The translations under genes and the position numbers were made by a program. The notes under the pieces were generated by a model, which was not told where the DNA came from, made no database searches, and saw only the letters and a list, made by a program, of their open reading frames with translations. A DNA stretch of 64,000 nt, from the NCBI RefSeq assembly GCF_002865645.1, contig NW_020194518.1, positions 496,001 to 560,000 of the forward strand, in the 5' to 3' direction. This document shows, one piece after another, positions 61,290-64,000 of this stretch (positions are counted from its first letter, which is position 1; the number at the start of each line of letters is the position of its first letter). This DNA comes from Hyaloscypha bicolor E (lineage: Eukaryota > Ascomycota > Leotiomycetes > Helotiales > Hyaloscyphaceae).

Positions 61290-61981
61290 TGCTCCACATG
61301 GCAGAATCATCGGAAGCTCCTTTGTGGCGCGAAGAAATATTGATGAATCACTAAACCCATGAGGGAAGGAGAGAAGAAGTTGGCAAATCTTCCTCACGCC
61401 GCTGACACATTCGACATTTTTGGCGTAACGAACTAGCCTTGGTAGAAAAATTGAACCAAGACTTACAAGAACGTCTCATATTGAAACTTTTGCAGACTGA
61501 GTGCTCCCAAACTTCATCCTGAAATCTTCTGCAGTAATATTGCTATGTGAAATAAAGACTAATTTATATAGAACCAAGCCCCGCGCACTCTTTATATCTT
61601 AATACCAATGTGTGCAACTGCTCTTAGCGTGCCCGCTATCTTGTGACACCTAATACTTGTTTTCTACACCCTGAGTCGTCTTGCATATTGTCGTGTCATC
61701 AAAAATTATACATGTCATGGATTCCCCCCAATGAAGAGCAGCCGACCAGAACCTCTTCGGTATTCCAGTACCCAATTGAGGTTGTGAGTCTCACGGCTCC
61801 AAGGTCTGCAATCAAATCCAATTCTTTGAGCGAGTCATAGTCACATAATTCATCGGAGGACTTGCCGAGGCACAACTGGCTCAAGTTCGTATCTACATTC
61901 CTTTTGCATATCATGCAAGTTGAGAATGCTTCTTAGCAGGATATAATCAGTACCAAGACTGAAACTAACTACTCTTAACAA
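61290..61981. other. Gene-poor stretch
   Basis: 692 bp downstream of the SDR with no recognisable coding or repeat content. AT-rich, marking the edge of the accessory island. Confidence 0.45.
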
Positions 61982-62480
61982 CTACCACCGACAAATAGTC
62001 AACAACTCAAATGTGCTCACACCACCCCCAATTTCAATGCCTGGCAGAAATGGAAAGAAAGAAGGGAGAAATATTGATCCACTTGTACAAACACCAATTG
62101 ACGCTCCAGATACAGGAGGACAACTAACAGATAGACCAGGACAAGAGAGAGTCCCAGTTCCCCTAGCTGGTGCAGCATTATTTGTATAGGTGCAGGAGGT
62201 CATCCCGTGAATAGCACGTATAAAATGCCATTCCCTTGGGAAATCATCCCAGTGAGCAGTATCTGGCTGTGCAAGCTCCTGCCCTTCGATTGCATCACAG
62301 ATTCCGATGGAACTCGAACTACTATGCCCTCCGCTACTAACGACCAGGTCCAATTCTGCCCATTCATTCGCCGTGGTCCCCTCTCCATCGCCAACTTCTG
62401 TAAGGAGGCCAAATATAGCGATTGCTCGAGTTGGGGTTGATGGCGGCGGCGGCGGTGGTGGTAGAGATGGTGGTGAAACA
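61982..62480 (-). CDS. 3' part of a probable secreted Cys-rich protein gene
   Basis: The frame ends in ICRW and stop at 61982. It contains AIAIFGLLTEVG, ICDAIEGQEL, ITSCTYT-like text (GMTSCTYTNNAAP), GTGTLSCPGLSVSCPP and GASIGVC, which resembles the C-terminal Cys-containing region of some fungal extracellular proteins (impression from memory, not a search). A proline run (PPSLPPPPPPPSTP) lies before it. Further upstream the frame runs straight into the inverted repeat at 62535, so the 5' part of the gene is not present here. Could be a fragment, or a chance frame. Confidence 0.35.
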
Positions 62481-62534
62481 ATCATAAAGCTCCTCCATAT
62501 AATAGTCGGACTTAACGTCGCGCTAAAGGGGCCC

Positions 62535-63007
62535 TTCCCTTTAGTCGGGGAAAGCGAGTTGGCCCGCGAAAGCGAGATGGCCTGTTTCGGCCTTTTTTGC
62601 CTTCTAAAAAACAATATTAGAAACTGGCTATAGAAAATCTAATTAATACATTTTATTCGCAATCTCATAGTTACCTATCGCATACTTAAGGGCTAAAGTT
62701 TTAAGTAAAAGAATAAAAATTTATAATTAAGCAAAAGTTATAGGTCTAATACTTGCGAAATGGTTACGAATAAATAATTCTTACAATTTTTATATTTCTC
62801 GCAATTTTATTATTAAAACCTTAATAACTCTCTACCCACATCTTTTTTTAAGATTTAGAGAATCGTATCTAGTTTATAAGGCTTATATTTTTAATTCTAC
62901 TACTTAGAATTATTTAAAAAGGTTAATGTTTCAAGTTATTAAGGATTTTATTTAGTGCGGGCCATCTCGCTTTTGCGGGCCAACTCGCTTTCCCCGACTA
63001 AAGGGAA
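62535..63007. mobile_element. MITE-like element, 48-bp terminal inverted repeats
   Basis: The sequence 62535-62582 (starting TTCCCTTTAGTCGGGG) is repeated in inverted orientation at 62960-63007 with one difference in 48 bases, a C/T-type transition. Inside each arm there are two near-identical subterminal copies of GAAAGCGAGNTGGCC. Between the arms lie about 380 bp of very AT-rich, non-coding DNA. There is no transposase, so it is non-autonomous. No obvious target-site duplication is seen. A short palindrome (CTAAAGGG...CCCTTTAG, 62523-62544) overlaps the left end, hinting at a nested or earlier insertion. Confidence 0.75.
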
Positions 63008-63096
63008 GTAGGGATGGCATAAGTATGGTTTTAGGAAGACCAATATTATATATATATAAAATATGGGTTCTAGACTAATATTATTTATTATATTAG
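63008..63096. other. AT-rich spacer between elements
   Basis: Includes an (AT)n run near 63048-63060. No other features. Confidence 0.4.
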
Positions 63097-63399
63097 TGTG
63101 ATAGGCACACGTGATGGCGCATGGACAGGTGTCAGATGTCGTGGATCTAGTTTCCTATTTTGGGTATAGCTTGCGATCGGAATCATATGGATCGCATGGG
63201 ATTTCCTAATTAAGTAAAGGGCTTCGCATGCCTGGCTAAGTACTAGGGAATATATAGGGAGACGCTCCTAGCTTTGGAAGGGGCATTGATTAGTCTCTTG
63301 TTGGAATTAATTCTTGGAATCAGTTATACTTGCAAGCGTCACTCCGCAGCTTACTTACCTTGACTACTTGTATATTACCCTGCTATTACGTGCCTTACA
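63097..63399 (+). repeat. Candidate 5' LTR of a retrotransposon
   Basis: Begins TGTGATAGG and ends CCTTACA, the TG..CA form of LTRs, about 300 bp. It holds a TATA-like ATATATAG at about 63250, and lies 71 bp before the gag frame. The matching 3' LTR would be outside the window, so the ends are not proven. Confidence 0.45.
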
Positions 63400-63470
63400 T
63401 TCTAATCGATCCAACCTTCGGGAAGCAGTTCGTTGCGAGGTAGTCAAGCCGTCGACAGACAAAACCACTA

Positions 63471-64000
63471 ATGGCTGGAGCATTAACCAGAAGAAGCGCC
63501 TCTGCTATTACTGGGGCGACCCAGTCGGGCACCCAGGGGAGCGCCCAGTTAGCCACTCTAGCTGCCGCCTAATCAGGAGAAGGGAGTGGAACTCAGACAT
63601 CCCTAGAACCAGCTAGCAGGATAATAATAACGGAGAAGCTGGCGGCGGCTCGTCGTCGTATCGCTGAGTTAGAAGCAGAGATATAATAGAGGGAGAATCT
63701 GGAGGATTTGGAAGCTCAGATTCACTATCTTGAGAATATTCGGGTACCTATTATAGAACCTATTATACCACCGGCGGTATATTTGGTTTGCAGGGCTCCA
63801 AAAACCCGAGAATTACTAACCTATAAGGGGAAGAGTATTAAGGAAGCCCAGGACTTCTTCTACCAGGCAGAGCTAAAATAGTATAAAGACGGCGGGATTA
63901 CCTGGGCCACAAATATAGTAAAGGTTACATATTATGCTTCCTGCTTTAAGAATATAGCCAGGAATATCTGGAAGTATAGGGAGTAATTAGTAGGCATTAA
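63471..64000 (+). pseudogene. Gag-like frame of an LTR retrotransposon, decayed (RIP-like), truncated by window
   Basis: From ATG at 63471 the frame reads MAGALTRRSASAITGATQ and continues to the window end. It includes a coiled-coil piece (LAAARRRIAELEAEI, then RENLEDLEAQIHYLEN) and gag-type text (KSIKEAQDFFYQAELK, YKDGGITWATN). Five in-frame stops occur at 63570, 63684, 63687, 63879 and 63984. Four fit a CAG/CAA codon changed to TAG/TAA, which is the C-to-T change of RIP. The coiled coil plus small helical capsid pattern is typical of fungal Ty3/Gypsy gag; reverse transcriptase is not in the window, so the superfamily is inferred. Confidence 0.65.

Overview
The window is nuclear DNA of a filamentous ascomycete (Pezizomycotina; Leotiomycetes is my guess from protein flavour only). 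Genes carry short spliceosomal introns of about 45-65 nt with GT..CTAAC/CTAAT..AG signals, the gene set is eukaryotic housekeeping, and the right-hand end holds a retroelement whose in-frame stops look like repeat-induced point mutation (RIP). All exon coordinates were read by eye from splice signals and checked for phase; no alignment or RNA evidence was available.

Layout. 1-7.8 kb: neurofibromin/Ira-type RasGAP (minus strand, C-terminus cut by the window edge). 8.3-11.5 kb: RAT1/XRN2 nuclear 5'-3' exoribonuclease (minus). 12.1-15.1 kb: USO1/p115 vesicle tether (plus). 15.5-18.9 kb: cytosolic isoleucyl-tRNA synthetase (plus). 19.0-19.3 kb: a tiny three-exon twin-CX9C protein like NDUFAF8 (minus). 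19.6-22.9 kb: SFI1 spindle-pole/centrin-binding protein (plus). 23.4-27.7 kb: RAV1, V-ATPase assembly (plus). 28.9-31.0 kb: OPT transporter (minus). 31.9-34.6 kb: PDK1/Pkh kinase (minus). 36.3-38.3 kb: unrecognised protein (plus). 40.4-44.2 kb: GT28/UGT-type glycosyltransferase with a Vps13-C-like tail (plus). 44.8-45.7 kb: SDR (plus). 45.9-47.6 kb: SWIB subunit of SWI/SNF or RSC (minus). 48.0-49.3 kb: Mo25/HymA (minus). 49.9-51.6 kb: PRMT3 (plus). 51.8-52.7 kb: FMN split-barrel gene that looks broken by a small deletion (minus). 53.8-56.5 kb: long coiled-coil protein (plus). 57.0-59.3 kb: ABCG half-transporter (minus). 60.3-61.3 kb: second SDR (plus).

From 61.3 kb the character changes: gene-poor and AT-rich, with the 3' part of a probable secreted-protein gene, a 473-bp element with near-perfect 48-bp terminal inverted repeats around an AT-rich core (MITE-like), and the start of an LTR retrotransposon (candidate 5' LTR and a gag frame with five in-frame stops) running off the window.

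Most genes are unrelated housekeeping loci; I see no operon-like or metabolic cluster logic. Functional links are thematic only: Ras signalling and PDK1/Mo25 kinase pathways, secretion (USO1), vacuolar acidification (RAV1), RNA end-processing (RAT1). Several pairs are divergent and may share promoters: RAT1/USO1, NDUFAF8-like/SFI1, PDK1/unknown, HymA/PRMT3 and ABCG/SDR. The most unusual items are the non-GT intron start in USO1, the disrupted FMN-binding gene, the NDUFAF8-like micro-gene, the glycosyltransferase-lipid-transfer fusion and the MITE/RIP island.
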